Source of the DNA: Sandaracinaceae bacterium
GTDB taxonomy: Bacteria > Myxococcota_A > Polyangia > Polyangiales > Sandaracinaceae
Length of the DNA: 64,000 bases
Direction: 5' to 3'
Assembly (NCBI GenBank): GCA_019637095.1
Contig: JAHBWG010000017.1
Location: 51,092 to 115,091, forward strand
Shown: piece by piece, positions 1 through 14,435 of the stretch
How positions within the stretch are numbered: position 1 is the stretch's first letter
Layout of the letters: the number at the start of each line of letters is the position of its first letter
Position numbers and translations under genes: made by a program
Notes under the pieces: generated by a model
Told to the model about the DNA's origin: nothing
Databases searched by the model: none
Seen by the model: the letters and a program-made list of their open reading frames with translations, nothing else

Positions 1-506
1 GCCGCGGTGATCGCCAACCGTCGTTCATCGTCTTGGACGATCCGTCGCCGTCGTCCTCTGCACACCTCCGCCTCTCTCCTCGTCTCCCGCGAAGAAAGGA
101 GCGGGAGGCGACGAGACCCCGAGGCGAGGAGAAGGCGCCCGCGGCGCGAGTGAAGCCGCGATCCGGAGCAGCGACGAGGGAGGAACGCAAGGATCGTTGC
201 GAGTGTCGACGCACGTCGTTCCGCCCGGGGAGATGATCTCACCGCGGCGGGCGGCGCAGGGCCGCAGAGGTCGCGGATGGCGGCGAGATCTCGCGCAGCC
301 GCGCAGCCGCGAAGGGCCTCTTCTCGCGTCTCCGCGGCTTCGCGCGAGATCCCGCTTCCGAGCGGACCCCGAGTCCAGGGACACGAACCGAGCCCTCTGG
401 GTCCGAGGAGGAAGCGGGCTGGTCTCGCGCAGCGCCGCGAAGCCGCGAAGCCGTGAGGACATGTGGTATTCCTCTTCGCCACCCGGCCATCGATCCTCGC
501 CCCCGC
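1..506. other. Leader region with no supported gene
   Basis: About 500 bases upstream of the first gene. Reading frames are open on both strands, but they are arginine/serine/proline-rich translations typical of non-coding high-GC DNA and resemble no protein. Around 296-350 and 421-455 there are repeated short blocks built from cgcgcagc and cgaagccgcgaag, probably decayed intergenic repeats. I see no tRNA and no clear terminator. Confidence 0.6.
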
Positions 507-1406
507 ATGCGCCCCCCCGTCGACCTTCGCCCGTTGCTCCTGGCCGCGCTCGGCGCCGCGCTGTCGTGGCCCGCGCTGGCCGGCGCGCAGGTCGACGAGG
601 ACTTCCGCCAGGCCCGCGAGGCGTACGCCAACGGCGAGCTCGCCCGCGTCGTCCGCCTGCTCGAGCCGCTCGTCGGCCAAGAGCTCGCCACCATCGGCGA
701 CCGCGTCATGGCCCGCGAGGCCCGCAAGTACCTCGGCGCCGCCTACGCGCTCACCGGCGCGCCCGAGCGCGCCCGCGACCAGTTCCGCTGGCTCCTCGAG
801 GACAACCGCGACCAGCTCCGCACCCTCACGCTCGACCGCCGCGTGTTCATCCAAGAGGTCCGCGAGCTGTTCGAAGCGGTCCAGGCCGAGCTGATCGCCG
901 CCGACGAGCGCTCCCAGCGCGACGAGCAGAGCCGCCGGGACCGCCAGCGCGAGGAGCGCCGCGAGGCGCTCATCACCCTCCTGCACCAGGCCCAGGAGCA
1001 GACGGTCGAGGTCCCCAACGACGAGCTCCCCGCCTTCATCCCGTTCGGCGTCGGCCAGTTCCTCAATGGTGACGCGGAGCTCGGCTGGTTCTTCGCCGTC
1101 GGCGAGGGCGTGCTCGCCCTGGGCGCCTTCTCCCTCTTGTCGAGCGCCCTGCTCGTCGACTCGGAGCTCCGTCAGGTCGGTGGGCGCATCGTCGCCGGCT
1201 ACGACGCCCTGCTCGAGGGGCTGACCATCGCCAACCTGGTGACGGCGGCCGTCTTCGTGGTCCTCGCCGTCGCCGGGGTCGTCGAGGCTCGCTCGAGCTG
1301 GCGCCCCACGCGCACCGTCCGGCAGCGCCGCGACGTCGACCCGCAGATCCTCGAGCGCCTCGATCTCGAAGGCCTCGGCCAGGGCGCCGCGACCCTCCGC
1401 TTCTGA
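507..1406 (+). CDS. TPR-like exported/membrane protein of unknown function
   Basis: A 299-residue protein if the ATG at 507 is used. I chose this start because it gives a clean signal peptide (MRPPVDLRPLLLAALGAA, ending near AGAQ). An ATG 18 codons upstream would bury that signal behind arginine- and proline-rich residues. The mature part begins with a tetratricopeptide-like helix pair (DFRQAREAYANGELARVVRLL, about residues 30-90). A charged arginine/glutamate coiled coil follows at about 125-150, then two hydrophobic segments at about 175-200 and 225-255. It probably sits in the envelope. It reads toward the ribosomal operon but has no sequence link to it. The function is not recognised; the architecture is common among myxobacterial envelope TPR proteins. 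Confidence 0.75.
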   Translation: MRPPVDLRPLLLAALGAALSWPALAGAQVDEDFRQAREAYANGELARVVRLLEPLVGQELATIGDRVMAREARKYLGAAYALTGAPERARDQFRWLLEDNRDQLRTLTLDRRVFIQEVRELFEAVQAELIAADERSQRDEQSRRDRQREERREALITLLHQAQEQTVEVPNDELPAFIPFGVGQFLNGDAELGWFFAVGEGVLALGAFSLLSSALLVDSELRQVGGRIVAGYDALLEGLTIANLVTAAVFVVLAVAGVVEARSSWRPTRTVRQRRDVDPQILERLDLEGLGQGAATLRF

Positions 1407-1430
1407 GCGGCGCGCAGGTCCGAATCCGCC

Positions 1431-1458
1431 TTGACAGGTCTCCGCTCGCCAGTACAGT
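1431..1458 (+). promoter_or_regulatory. Sigma-70-type promoter for the str operon
   Basis: A perfect -35 TTGACA (1431-1436) and a -10 TACAGT (1453-1458), 16 bases apart, lie about 100 bases before rpsL and just after the preceding gene ends. This is the best housekeeping promoter in the window and sits where the first promoter of the ribosomal block is expected. Expression has not been shown. Confidence 0.7.
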
Positions 1459-1562
1459 TCCGCTCCCCCGCGGCCCGGGATCAATCTCGCTGCGCCCGCG
1501 GAGCCTCGATTCTCATGCCGTGCCCTCGGGCCGAACCGCCCCGGCGCCCACGAAGCACCTGA

Positions 1563-2445
<883 letters not shown>

Positions 2446-2741
2446 TCCATAAGGGAGCCAGCTCGAGACGAGTTTCGGCAGGTCCGCCGCCGCTGCGCGA
2501 GGGAAACCGCCGGGATGGGAGTCGCTGAAGCGTCGATGAAGAACAGACCATAGACGAGTGTCGTCGAGCGGAGCCGAGCGAGGCCCCGCACCGCGCAGGG
2601 CCGAGCGCCCCGCCACGAGAACGTCACTCGAGACCCTCTCCGGGAAACGCGATCCGAGGGTGATCGCAAAGGCCGGGGGGGGTCTTGCTGCGTCTGGACC
2701 CATCCATCACCGCTCCGTACGGAGAAGCTCGGAGAACCACT
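2446..2741 (+). promoter_or_regulatory. Long rpsG-fusA spacer, possible leader
   Basis: No gene is supported in these 296 bases. A weak promoter-like pair overlaps the end of rpsG: TTGCAC at 2426-2431 and CATAAG at 2448-2453, spaced 16. If used, it would give fusA an mRNA leader of about 280 bases. I see no clear terminator or recognised riboswitch. The ribosome binding site for fusA is GGAG at 2731-2734. Confidence 0.3.
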
Positions 2742-4862
<2,121 letters not shown>

Positions 4863-4891
4863 AGCGGTTCGCCCGCGCTGGAGATTAGAAG

Positions 4892-6082
<1,191 letters not shown>

Positions 6083-6090
6083 GCACCGCC

Positions 6091-6396
6091 ATGGCGACCA
6101 AGATCCGCATCCGCCTCAAGGCGTACGATCACCGGCTGCTCGACCAGTCGGCCTCGGAGATCGTGGAGACCGCGAAGCGCACCGGCGCCCGCGTGGCGGG
6201 GCCCATCCCGCTGCCGACGCGCATCTCCAAGTTCACCGTCCTTCGCGGACCGCACGTGGACAAGAAGAGCCGCGAGCAGTTCGAGATCCGGACTCACAAG
6301 CGTCTGCTCGACATCCTCGAGCCCAATCAGCAGACCCTCGAGGCGCTGATGAAGCTCGACCTGTCGGCCGGCGTGGAAGTCGAAATCAAGTCGTGA
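6091..6396 (+). CDS. rpsJ: 30S ribosomal protein S10
   Basis: S10, of the 30S head, also the NusE partner in antitermination. 101 residues starting [18 protein letters not shown], with the conserved [16 protein letters not shown] and the histidine-rich RTHKRLLDI. The ATG at 6091 was chosen because homology starts there; the open frame extends far upstream inside tuf. It is the first gene of the S10 cluster and is followed 12 bases later by rplD. The expected rplC is absent. Confidence 0.98.
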   Translation: MATKIRIRLKAYDHRLLDQSASEIVETAKRTGARVAGPIPLPTRISKFTVLRGPHVDKKSREQFEIRTHKRLLDILEPNQQTLEALMKLDLSAGVEVEIKS

Positions 6397-6408
6397 CGGA
6401 GTAGCGAG

Positions 6409-7032
6409 ATGGCCAAGGTCACGGTCTACAACCTCGATCGCGAGAGCGTCGGAGAGCTCGAGCTCTCGGACGACGTCTTCGGAGGCGAGGTCAACGAGGC
6501 GCTCTTCTACGAAATCGTGAAGGCGCAGCTCGCGTCCCGCCGCGCCGGGACGCACAAGGTGAAGAACCGCGCCGAGGTGCGGGGCACCACCGCCAAGATG
6601 TACCGCCAGAAGGGCACCGGCCGCGCGCGGCACGGTGACCAGAAGGCGCCGCAGTTCCGCGGCGGCGGCAAGGCCTTCGGCCCCAAGCCCCGCGACTACG
6701 CGTACAAGCCGCCGCGCAAGATGCGCAAGGGCGCGCTCAAGAGCGCGCTCGCGCTCAAGCTCCAGGAGGGCCGGCTCCTGATCGTCGATCGCTTCGACCT
6801 CCCCGAGGTCAAGACCAAGGGCCTCGCCCGCGTGCTCGGCACGCTCGACGTCCCGAAGAGCTCCGTGATCGTCGACGCCGCCGACAACCAGAACCTGCGG
6901 CTGAGCGCGCGGAACCTCGAGACGCATCAGTTCCTGCCGCCCGAGGGCGTCAACGTGTACGACGTGCTCCGCCACGAGCACCTCATCCTGACCAAGGGCG
7001 CGGTCGCCGCGCTCGAAGCCCGGTGCAAGTGA
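6409..7032 (+). CDS. rplD: 50S ribosomal protein L4
   Basis: L4 lines the peptide exit tunnel; in E. coli it also represses its own operon. 207 residues, normal length. Diagnostic is the tunnel-loop region [20 protein letters not shown] and the following [13 protein letters not shown]. It follows rpsJ directly, so L3 is not encoded here. Its stop overlaps the rplW start as TGATG (7030-7034), implying translational coupling. Confidence 0.98.
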   Translation: MAKVTVYNLDRESVGELELSDDVFGGEVNEALFYEIVKAQLASRRAGTHKVKNRAEVRGTTAKMYRQKGTGRARHGDQKAPQFRGGGKAFGPKPRDYAYKPPRKMRKGALKSALALKLQEGRLLIVDRFDLPEVKTKGLARVLGTLDVPKSSVIVDAADNQNLRLSARNLETHQFLPPEGVNVYDVLRHEHLILTKGAVAALEARCK

Positions 7033-7322
7033 TGACCCCCGAGACCATCATCAAGCGCCCGCTCGTCCTCACGGAGAAGGGCCAGACCCTCCGCGAGACG
7101 GACAACAAGTACCTCTTCGAGGTCGAGCGGACCGCGACCAAGCGGCAGATCCGCGACGCGGTGGAGAAGCTCTTCGACGTCACCGTCGAGGACGTCAACA
7201 CCCTGATCATGCGTGGTCGGATGCGTCGCATGGGGCGCGGTCAAGCGAAGACCCGGAACTGGAAGAAGGCCATCGTCAAGCTCGCCGAGGGCGACACGAT
7301 CGAGTTCTTCGAGGAGGCGTAG
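7032..7322 (+). CDS. rplW: 50S ribosomal protein L23
   Basis: L23 sits at the tunnel exit and docks trigger factor and SRP. 96 residues from the ATG at 7032, starting [17 protein letters not shown]. Conserved [22 protein letters not shown] and a GRMRRMGRG loop. A GTG three codons earlier is possible, but the ATG overlaps the rplD stop, which is the common arrangement. Confidence 0.97.
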   Translation: MTPETIIKRPLVLTEKGQTLRETDNKYLFEVERTATKRQIRDAVEKLFDVTVEDVNTLIMRGRMRRMGRGQAKTRNWKKAIVKLAEGDTIEFFEEA

Positions 7323-7329
7323 GCGAGCC

Positions 7330-8160
7330 ATGGCCATCAAGCGTTTCAAGCCGACCTCTCCCGGTCGCCGCGCGTACGAGGTCGCCGACTTCGGTGATCT
7401 CACCAAGGGCGCGAAGCCCGAGCGCGCGCTCACCCGCTTCAAGAAGCAGACGGCGGGGCGCAACAACCAGGGCCGCATCACCGTCCGCTTCCGCGGCGGC
7501 GGCCACCGGCGGCGCTACCGCGTCATCGACTTCCGGCGCAACAAGATCGGCGTCCCCGCCAAGGTCGCGTCGATCCAGTACGATCCGAACCGCTCCGCGC
7601 GCATCGCGCTGCTCAACTACCTCGACGGCGAGAAGAGCTACATCCTCGCGCCCGACGGCGTGAAGGTCGGCGACACGCTGATCTCGAGCCGCAACGCGGA
7701 CATCCAGCCCGGCAACGCGATGCCGCTCCGCTACATCCCGACCGGGACGCTGATCCACGCGGTCGAGCTCAAGATCGGCAAGGGGGCGCAGCTCGTGCGC
7801 TCGGCCGGGACGAGCGCGCAGCTCATGGCGAAGGACCGCGACTACGCGCAGGTGCGCCTGCCCTCGGGCGAGGTCCGCATGGTCCACCTCAACTGCCGCG
7901 CGACGATCGGGCAGGTCTCGAACGCCCAGCACGCGCGCATCACCCTCGGCAAGGCGGGCCGCACCCGGTGGCTCGGCCGCCGCCCGCACAACCGCGGCGT
8001 CACGATGAACCCGGTCGATCACCCGATGGGTGGCGGCGAGGGACGCACCTCCGGTGGCCGTCACCCCTGCTCGCCGTGGGGCCAGCTCTCCAAGGGTCTG
8101 AAGACCCGCACCAACAAGGCGTCGACCAAGTTCATCGTCCGCTCGAGGAAGAAGAAGTAG
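7330..8160 (+). CDS. rplB: 50S ribosomal protein L2
   Basis: L2 is needed for subunit joining and the peptidyl transferase centre. 276 residues, the usual size, starting [14 protein letters not shown]. Contains [17 protein letters not shown] and the C-terminal [18 protein letters not shown] loop with its key histidine. Seven bases after rplW and two bases before rpsS. Confidence 0.98.
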   Translation: MAIKRFKPTSPGRRAYEVADFGDLTKGAKPERALTRFKKQTAGRNNQGRITVRFRGGGHRRRYRVIDFRRNKIGVPAKVASIQYDPNRSARIALLNYLDGEKSYILAPDGVKVGDTLISSRNADIQPGNAMPLRYIPTGTLIHAVELKIGKGAQLVRSAGTSAQLMAKDRDYAQVRLPSGEVRMVHLNCRATIGQVSNAQHARITLGKAGRTRWLGRRPHNRGVTMNPVDHPMGGGEGRTSGGRHPCSPWGQLSKGLKTRTNKASTKFIVRSRKKK

Positions 8161-8162
8161 CC

Positions 8163-8444
8163 ATGTCACGCTCCCTGAAGAAGGGTCCCTTCATCGACGA
8201 CCACCTCCTCAAGAAGGTGGAGGCCGCCGCGCAGAGTGGGGATCGCCGCGTCATCAAGACCTGGTCGCGCCGCTCGACGATCTTCCCCGAGATGGTCGGC
8301 ATGACCTTCAACGTCCACAACGGCCACAAGTTCGTGACCGTGTTCGTCAGTGAGAACATGGTGGGTCACAAGCTCGGCGAGTTCGCGCCGACGCGGACCT
8401 TCGGCGGTCACATCGCCGACAAGAAGGCGAAGAGGGGCCGGTGA
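8163..8444 (+). CDS. rpsS: 30S ribosomal protein S19
   Basis: S19 contacts the A-site tRNA side of the 30S head. 93 residues, starting [19 protein letters not shown], with the conserved [11 protein letters not shown] and [18 protein letters not shown]. The ATG at 8163 begins two bases after the rplB stop. Its own stop overlaps the rplV start (TGATG). Confidence 0.98.
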   Translation: MSRSLKKGPFIDDHLLKKVEAAAQSGDRRVIKTWSRRSTIFPEMVGMTFNVHNGHKFVTVFVSENMVGHKLGEFAPTRTFGGHIADKKAKRGR

Positions 8445-8794
8445 TGGAAGCCGTAGCCAAGGCGAAGTTCCAGCGTATCTCCGTGCGTAAGGCGCGGACG
8501 ATCCTGAACATGGTGCGCGGGCAGAACGCGGCGGTGGCGCTCGACGCGCTCCGCTTCACGCCGAAGTCGGCGGCCCCGATCGTCGCGAAGGTCATCGACA
8601 GCGCGATCGCGAACGCGCAGCAGTCGTCGAAGGACGTGAACCTCGACGGCCTCTACGTGAAGGCGTGCTGGGCGGACAAGGCGCCCGACCGCTTCATGCG
8701 CCGGTGGCGCCCCCGCGCCCAGGGCCGCGCGACGCGCATCGTCAAGGGCATGAGTCACATCACCGTCGTTCTCGGTGAACGAGGAGAGGCCTGA
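8444..8794 (+). CDS. rplV: 50S ribosomal protein L22
   Basis: L22 reaches into the peptide tunnel with its beta hairpin. 116 residues from the ATG at 8444. Conserved RISVRKARTILNMVRG, AIANAQQSSKDVNLD, and the tunnel hairpin MRRWRPRAQGRATRI. Start overlaps the rpsS stop, and rpsC follows after three bases. Confidence 0.97.
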   Translation: MEAVAKAKFQRISVRKARTILNMVRGQNAAVALDALRFTPKSAAPIVAKVIDSAIANAQQSSKDVNLDGLYVKACWADKAPDRFMRRWRPRAQGRATRIVKGMSHITVVLGERGEA

Positions 8795-8797
8795 GCC

Positions 8798-9448
<651 letters not shown>

Positions 9449-9458
9449 GGAGAGAGTC

Positions 9459-9875
9459 ATGCTGCAGCCCAAGCGCACCAAGTTCCGCAAGGCCTTCAAG
9501 GGCAACAACCGTGGCCTCGCCCACCGGGGCAGCGACGTCTCCTTCGGGGACTTCGCCCTCATGGCGACCGACCGCGGCCGGCTGACCGCCCGCCAGATCG
9601 AGGCCGCTCGTATGGCGATCCAGCGCAAGGTCAAGCGCGCCGGCAAGCTCTACATCCGCGTGTTCCCCGACCGGCCGATCACGAAGAAGCCGCTCGAGAC
9701 CCGGATGGGTAAGGGCAAGGGCGCGGTCGAGGGCTGGGTGGCCGTCGTGCAGCCCGGCAAGGTCCTTTACGAGATCGAGGGGATCCCGGAGGAGCTCGCG
9801 CGCGAGGCGTTCCGCGTCGCCGGGCACAAGCTCCCGATCACCACCCGCTTCCTCACGCGGGAGGAGCAGCTGTGA
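9459..9875 (+). CDS. rplP: 50S ribosomal protein L16
   Basis: L16 helps form the A-site region of the 50S subunit. 138 residues, starting [15 protein letters not shown]. Conserved [43 protein letters not shown] and HKLPITTRF. Its stop overlaps the rpmC GTG start. Confidence 0.98.
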   Translation: MLQPKRTKFRKAFKGNNRGLAHRGSDVSFGDFALMATDRGRLTARQIEAARMAIQRKVKRAGKLYIRVFPDRPITKKPLETRMGKGKGAVEGWVAVVQPGKVLYEIEGIPEELAREAFRVAGHKLPITTRFLTREEQL

Positions 9876-10069
9876 AGGCCGAGACGCTGAGAGAAGAGAC
9901 CACCGGCGAGCTCGAGGAGCGCGAGCGCAACCTGACGCGCGAGCTCTGGAAGGCACGGATGGACAATCACACGAACCAGCTCGACGACACGGCGAAGATC
10001 AGCCGGCTGCGTCGAGACATCGCGCGCGTCAAGACGCTCCTCGCGGAGCGGGCTCGCGCGGAGGGCTGA
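9872..10069 (+). CDS. rpmC: 50S ribosomal protein L29
   Basis: L29 is a small two-helix protein near the tunnel exit. 65 residues starting at a GTG that overlaps the rplP stop as GTGA. The sequence shows the usual ELRE-type N-terminus and the conserved [19 protein letters not shown]...[12 protein letters not shown] core. The four-base overlap supports the GTG choice. Confidence 0.95.
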   Translation: MKAETLREETTGELEERERNLTRELWKARMDNHTNQLDDTAKISRLRRDIARVKTLLAERARAEG

Positions 10070-10073
10070 AGTC

Positions 10074-10376
10074 ATGGGCGAGCCGACTCCGAAGAAGGAA
10101 GCGACCCGTGGTGCCCGGCGCAAGCTGGTGGGCCGCGTGGTCAGCGATACGAAGAAGCCCGGCCGGGCCAAGCAGACGATCGTCGTCCAGGTGACGCGTC
10201 GTTTCCGCGACCCGGTGTACGGCAAGTACGTCAAGCGCCGGAAGAAGTTCCACGCGCACGACGAGACCGAGCAGTTCCGCACCAACGATCTCGTGGAGAT
10301 CCAGGAGTGCCGGCCCCGCTCCGCGACCAAGCGCTGGGAGGCGATCCGCCTCGTCGAGCGCCCCGAGGAGGTCTAG
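10074..10376 (+). CDS. rpsQ: 30S ribosomal protein S17
   Basis: S17 is a primary 16S rRNA binder with an OB fold. 100 residues, slightly longer than the typical 80-90 because of a basic N-terminal extension (about 16 residues) before [21 protein letters not shown]. Conserved [16 protein letters not shown] and [12 protein letters not shown]. Four bases after rpmC and two bases before rplN. Confidence 0.97.
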   Translation: MGEPTPKKEATRGARRKLVGRVVSDTKKPGRAKQTIVVQVTRRFRDPVYGKYVKRRKKFHAHDETEQFRTNDLVEIQECRPRSATKRWEAIRLVERPEEV

Positions 10377-10378
10377 CC

Positions 10379-10747
10379 ATGATCCAGACGGAAACCGTCC
10401 TCGACGTCGCGGACAACAGCGGTGCCAAGCGCGTCGCCTGCATCAAGGTCCTCGGCGGCAGCCGCCGGCGCTACGCCGGCCTCGGCGACCTGATCGTCGT
10501 CTCCGTCAAGGAGGCGATGCCGACCGCCCGCATCAAGAAGGGCGAGGTCGCCAAGGCGGTGATCGTGCGGACCAAGCAGGAGCACCAGCGCCCCGACGGC
10601 AGCATCGTGAAGTTCGACACGAACAGCGCGGTCCTGCTCAACAACAACCTCGAGCCGATCGGGACGCGCATCTTCGGGCCGGTCGCGCGCGAGCTGCGCA
10701 GCCGCCGGTTCATGAAGATCGTCTCGCTCGCGCCGGAGGTGGTGTGA
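10379..10747 (+). CDS. rplN: 50S ribosomal protein L14
   Basis: L14 forms part of the inter-subunit bridge. 122 residues, the canonical length, starting [18 protein letters not shown]. Conserved [19 protein letters not shown] and [23 protein letters not shown] in order. First gene of the spc cluster; its stop TGA overlaps the rplX ATG by one base. Confidence 0.98.
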   Translation: MIQTETVLDVADNSGAKRVACIKVLGGSRRRYAGLGDLIVVSVKEAMPTARIKKGEVAKAVIVRTKQEHQRPDGSIVKFDTNSAVLLNNNLEPIGTRIFGPVARELRSRRFMKIVSLAPEVV

Positions 10748-11063
10748 TGGGACAGCGGATCAAGCCCGACGACCGCGTGGTCGTCATCGCCGGCCGCGAC
10801 AAGGGCCGTCAGGGGCGCGTCCTCAAGGTGTTTCGCGAGGAGGAGCGCGTGATCGTCGAGGGGATCAACGTGGTCCGGCGCCACACCAAGCCGAGCCAGC
10901 AGCACCCCGAGGGCGGCATCATCGAGAAGGAGCTGCCGATCCACGTGAGCAACGTGATGCCCTGGGACGACGACGCGCAGGCTCCGACCCGCGTGCGCTT
11001 CCAGCGCGACGACGAGGGCAAGAAGTCCCGCGTCACCGTCAAGAGCGGAAAGGTCCTCGACTG

Positions 11064-11064
<1 letters not shown>
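10747..11064 (+). CDS. rplX: 50S ribosomal protein L24
   Basis: L24 is an assembly initiator of the 50S subunit with a KOW motif. 105 residues, with [19 protein letters not shown] (KOW) near the N-terminus and the conserved [20 protein letters not shown] loop. Starts on the base that ends rplN and overlaps the rplE start. Confidence 0.97.
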
Positions 11065-11615
<551 letters not shown>

Positions 11616-11625
11616 AGGACAAGCC

Positions 11626-11811
11626 ATGGCCAGCGCTCGTTGTTTCGCCAAGCTCTACAAGACGCCGAAGTTCCAGGTCCGGCACAAGAACCGGTGCAAG
11701 GTCTGTGGCCGGCCGCGCGGGTACTACCGCAAGTTCGAGCTCTGCCGCGTGTGCCTCCGGAAGTACGCCCTCGCGGGCGACATCCCGGGTGTCACGAAGT
11801 CGAGCTGGTGA
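11626..11811 (+). CDS. rpsN: 30S ribosomal protein S14, zinc-binding type Z
   Basis: S14 completes the 30S head. This is the short 61-residue form with a zinc ribbon: C24-x2-C27 and C40-x2-C43 ([13 protein letters not shown]). The N-terminal [19 protein letters not shown] and C-terminal [13 protein letters not shown] are typical of type Z. Ten bases after rplE. Confidence 0.97.
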   Translation: MASARCFAKLYKTPKFQVRHKNRCKVCGRPRGYYRKFELCRVCLRKYALAGDIPGVTKSSW

Positions 11812-11827
11812 AGGGAGGACCCCCGCC

Positions 11828-12220
11828 ATGATGACCGACCCCATCGCCGACATGCTCGCGCGCATCAAGAACGCCGCCCTCGCGCGGCAGGACCGGACGA
11901 GCATCCCGCTCTCCAAGCTCAAGGTAGGGATCGCCGAGATCCTCAAGTCCGAGGGCTACATTCACGACTTCTCCGTCGACGAGTCCGGTCACGGCGCGAT
12001 CGTGGTCGAGCTCAAGTACGGGCGCGACCGCGCGAGCGCGATCGCCGGGATGCGCCGCAAGAGCCGCCCCGGCCGCCGCGTCTACGTCGGCTACCGCGAG
12101 ATCCCGAAGGTCCTCAACGGCCTCGGCGTGGCGATCATGAGCACGTCGCGAGGCGTGATGAGCGACAGGACCGCGCGGGCCGAGAAGGTCGGCGGCGAAG
12201 TCCTCTGCGAGGTCTGGTGA
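11828..12220 (+). CDS. rpsH: 30S ribosomal protein S8
   Basis: S8 binds the 16S central domain; in E. coli it represses the spc operon. 130 residues from the ATG at 11828 (MMTDPIADMLARIKNA). An ATG at the next codon is an alternative. GGAGG at about 11814 is the ribosome binding site. Conserved C-terminal IMSTSRGVMSDRTARAEKVGGE. Overlaps rplF as TGATG. Confidence 0.97.
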   Translation: MMTDPIADMLARIKNAALARQDRTSIPLSKLKVGIAEILKSEGYIHDFSVDESGHGAIVVELKYGRDRASAIAGMRRKSRPGRRVYVGYREIPKVLNGLGVAIMSTSRGVMSDRTARAEKVGGEVLCEVW

Positions 12221-12807
12221 TGACGACCGAGACGCAGACCGTACGTCAGTCGCGCGTGGGCAAGCGCCCCGTGTCGATCCCGAAGGGCGTCACCGTCACC
12301 ATCAAGGGTGACCGCGACGTGGCGGTGAAGGGCCCCAAGGGTCAGCTCGAGCGGATCTTCCACTCGGACGTCGTGATCAAGCAGAACGGCGAGCAGCTCG
12401 AGGTGCACCCGAACGGCGCGCCGCGCCGGTTCGCGCAGTTCCAGGGGCTCAGCCGCGCGCTGCTCAACAACATGGTCGTCGGGGTGAGCGAGGGCTACAA
12501 GATCTCCCTCGACCTGTTCGGCGTCGGCTACCGCGCCACGCTCGCCGGCCAGACGTTGACCCTGAACCTCGGGCTCTCCCATCAGGTCGTGCACCAGCTC
12601 CACCCGAGCGTGTCGGCCACCGTGGAGACGATCGACGACGGCGGGACCAAGCGGCCCCGCGTGCACCTCTCCTCCTGTAACAAGGAGGCGCTCGGCCAGG
12701 ACGCGGCGCAGATCCGCTCCTACCGCCCGCCGGAGCCCTACAAGGGCAAGGGCGTCCGGTACACCGGCGAGCGCATCCGCGAGAAGGCCGGCAAGACCGG
12801 AGGCTGA
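12220..12807 (+). CDS. rplF: 50S ribosomal protein L6
   Basis: L6 lies near the factor-binding site of the 50S subunit. 195 residues, longer than the usual 175-180. About a dozen residues ([10 protein letters not shown]) precede the normal [16 protein letters not shown] start. No better in-frame start lies at the homologous position, so the extension seems real. Conserved [18 protein letters not shown] and the C-terminal [19 protein letters not shown]. Confidence 0.96.
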   Translation: MTTETQTVRQSRVGKRPVSIPKGVTVTIKGDRDVAVKGPKGQLERIFHSDVVIKQNGEQLEVHPNGAPRRFAQFQGLSRALLNNMVVGVSEGYKISLDLFGVGYRATLAGQTLTLNLGLSHQVVHQLHPSVSATVETIDDGGTKRPRVHLSSCNKEALGQDAAQIRSYRPPEPYKGKGVRYTGERIREKAGKTGG

Positions 12808-12809
12808 TC

Positions 12810-13166
12810 ATGGCGCAGAACGAGAACCGTACCCGGCGCAAGCGCCGCATCCGCAAGAAGGTCTCGGGCACCACCGAGCGCCCCCGCCTGTCGGTGTTCC
12901 GCACCGCTCGCCACATCTACGCGCAGATCATCGACGACACCGCGGGCACCACGCTCGCGGCCACCTCGACGCTCGCCAAGGACGTCCGCGATCAGGTCGA
13001 CGACGTCGACAAGACGGGCGCCGCCAAGCTCGTCGGCACGGCGATCGCGAAGGCCTGCGCGGAGCGTGGGATCGAGAAGGTGGTCTTCGACCGCAACGGC
13101 TTCATCTATCACGGGCGCATTCGCGCGCTGGCCGAGGCCGCGCGCGCGGCGGGCCTGGTCTTCTGA
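12810..13166 (+). CDS. rplR: 50S ribosomal protein L18
   Basis: L18 binds 5S rRNA. 118 residues with the typical basic N-terminus ([20 protein letters not shown]), [17 protein letters not shown], and the C-terminal [20 protein letters not shown]. Two bases after rplF and ten bases before rpsE. Confidence 0.98.
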   Translation: MAQNENRTRRKRRIRKKVSGTTERPRLSVFRTARHIYAQIIDDTAGTTLAATSTLAKDVRDQVDDVDKTGAAKLVGTAIAKACAERGIEKVVFDRNGFIYHGRIRALAEAARAAGLVF

Positions 13167-13176
13167 GGAACCCACC

Positions 13177-13683
13177 ATGCGACCGATCATCAACGCCGAC
13201 AGCCTCGACGACCTGCAGGAGCGGGTCATCCACATCAACCGCGTCGCGAAGGTCGTCAAGGGCGGCCGTCGCTTCAGCTTCAGCGCGCTCGTGGTCGTCG
13301 GCGACGGCAACGGCCACGTCGGGGTCGGCCTCGGCAAGGCCAACGAGGTCCCCGACGCGATCCGCAAGGGCAACGAGCGGGCGAAGAAGAACATCGTCAA
13401 GATCCCGCTGATCAACGGGACGATCCCCCACGCCATCGTCGGTCACGCCGGCGCGGGCAACGTGGTGCTCCGCCCGGCCAGCCCCGGGACCGGCGTCATC
13501 GCCGGCGGCGCCGTGCGCGCCGTCGTCGAGGCGGCGGGCATCAAGGACGTCCTGAGCAAGATCCTCGGGACCACCAACCCGCACAACGTCGTCAACGCGG
13601 TGATGCAGGCCCTCACCTCGCTCGAGGCGGCCGAGGACATCGCGGCGCGGCGCGGCAAGACGCTCGAAGAGGTCCAGGCATGA
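13177..13683 (+). CDS. rpsE: 30S ribosomal protein S5
   Basis: S5 takes part in accuracy and the mRNA helicase. 168 residues from the ATG at 13177. Conserved [39 protein letters not shown] and NIVKIPL. The homology begins around residue 12, so the start is well fixed. Its stop overlaps rpmD as ATGA. Confidence 0.98.
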   Translation: MRPIINADSLDDLQERVIHINRVAKVVKGGRRFSFSALVVVGDGNGHVGVGLGKANEVPDAIRKGNERAKKNIVKIPLINGTIPHAIVGHAGAGNVVLRPASPGTGVIAGGAVRAVVEAAGIKDVLSKILGTTNPHNVVNAVMQALTSLEAAEDIAARRGKTLEEVQA

Positions 13684-13868
13684 GCGCGAAGCTGAAGGTG
13701 ACCCAGACCCGGAGCGGCATCGGCCGGCCCGAGACCCAGCGCAAGACGCTGAAGGGGCTCGGCCTGCGCGGTCCGCACTCCGAGGTCGTGGTCGAGAACA
13801 CCCCGTCCTTCCGCGGGATGATCAAGAAGGTGATGCACCTCGTCCACGTGGAGGAGACCCATGGCTGA
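13680..13868 (+). CDS. rpmD: 50S ribosomal protein L30
   Basis: A small peripheral 50S protein of 62 residues. Conserved [20 protein letters not shown] and [20 protein letters not shown]. Start overlaps rpsE by four bases. The rplO start lies eight bases inside its 3' end, so the two are probably coupled. Confidence 0.96.
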   Translation: MSAKLKVTQTRSGIGRPETQRKTLKGLGLRGPHSEVVVENTPSFRGMIKKVMHLVHVEETHG

Positions 13869-14364
13869 AGAGATCTCCGAGGTCCCGATCCTGTCGCGCC
13901 TGCGCGCGCCGGTGGGGGCGACCAAGAAGAAGCTCCGCGTCGGTCGCGGCCGCGCCTCCGGGCACGGCAAGACCTGCGGTCGCGGGCAGAAGGGCCAGAA
14001 GGCCCGCCAGCCCGGGAACATCCACAAGCTGCACTTCGAGGGCGGCCAGATGCCGCTCGTGCAGCGCCTGCCGAAGGTCGGCTTCAACAACATCTTCGCC
14101 AAGGCCGTCGGCGAGGTGAACCTGCGCGACCTCGATCGCTTCGACGACGGCGCGACCGTCGACGTCGACGCGCTCGTCGGCGCGGGGCTGCTCCGGCACC
14201 GCTTCGACGTGGTGAAGGTCCTCGGCAACGGCGAGCTCTCCAAGAAGCTCACCGTCCGCGTCCACCGCTTCAGCAAGGGCGCGAAGGCGAAGATCGAGGC
14301 GGCCGGCGGCACCGCGGAGGTGGTCGCGGAGGGTCGCGTTGAAGGGAGCCCGGCGAGCGAATAG
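13861..14364 (+). CDS. rplO: 50S ribosomal protein L15
   Basis: L15 is a late-assembly 50S protein. 167 residues. Diagnostic glycine/arginine-rich [20 protein letters not shown] and [15 protein letters not shown]. The N-terminus is a little longer than usual before the RVGRG motif. Overlaps rpmD by eight bases; secY follows after a 71-base gap. Confidence 0.97.
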   Translation: MAEEISEVPILSRLRAPVGATKKKLRVGRGRASGHGKTCGRGQKGQKARQPGNIHKLHFEGGQMPLVQRLPKVGFNNIFAKAVGEVNLRDLDRFDDGATVDVDALVGAGLLRHRFDVVKVLGNGELSKKLTVRVHRFSKGAKAKIEAAGGTAEVVAEGRVEGSPASE

Positions 14365-14435
14365 GCTCCCGCCCGCGACTGTAGGACCACCGCGCCGGAA
14401 GACCCGTCCGCCCGCCGTCTGGAAGAAGACCACGC

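Noticed and set aside
1..506. Overlapping open frames at the left edge
   Set aside because: Arg/Ser/Pro-rich translations, no motif, no ribosome binding site.
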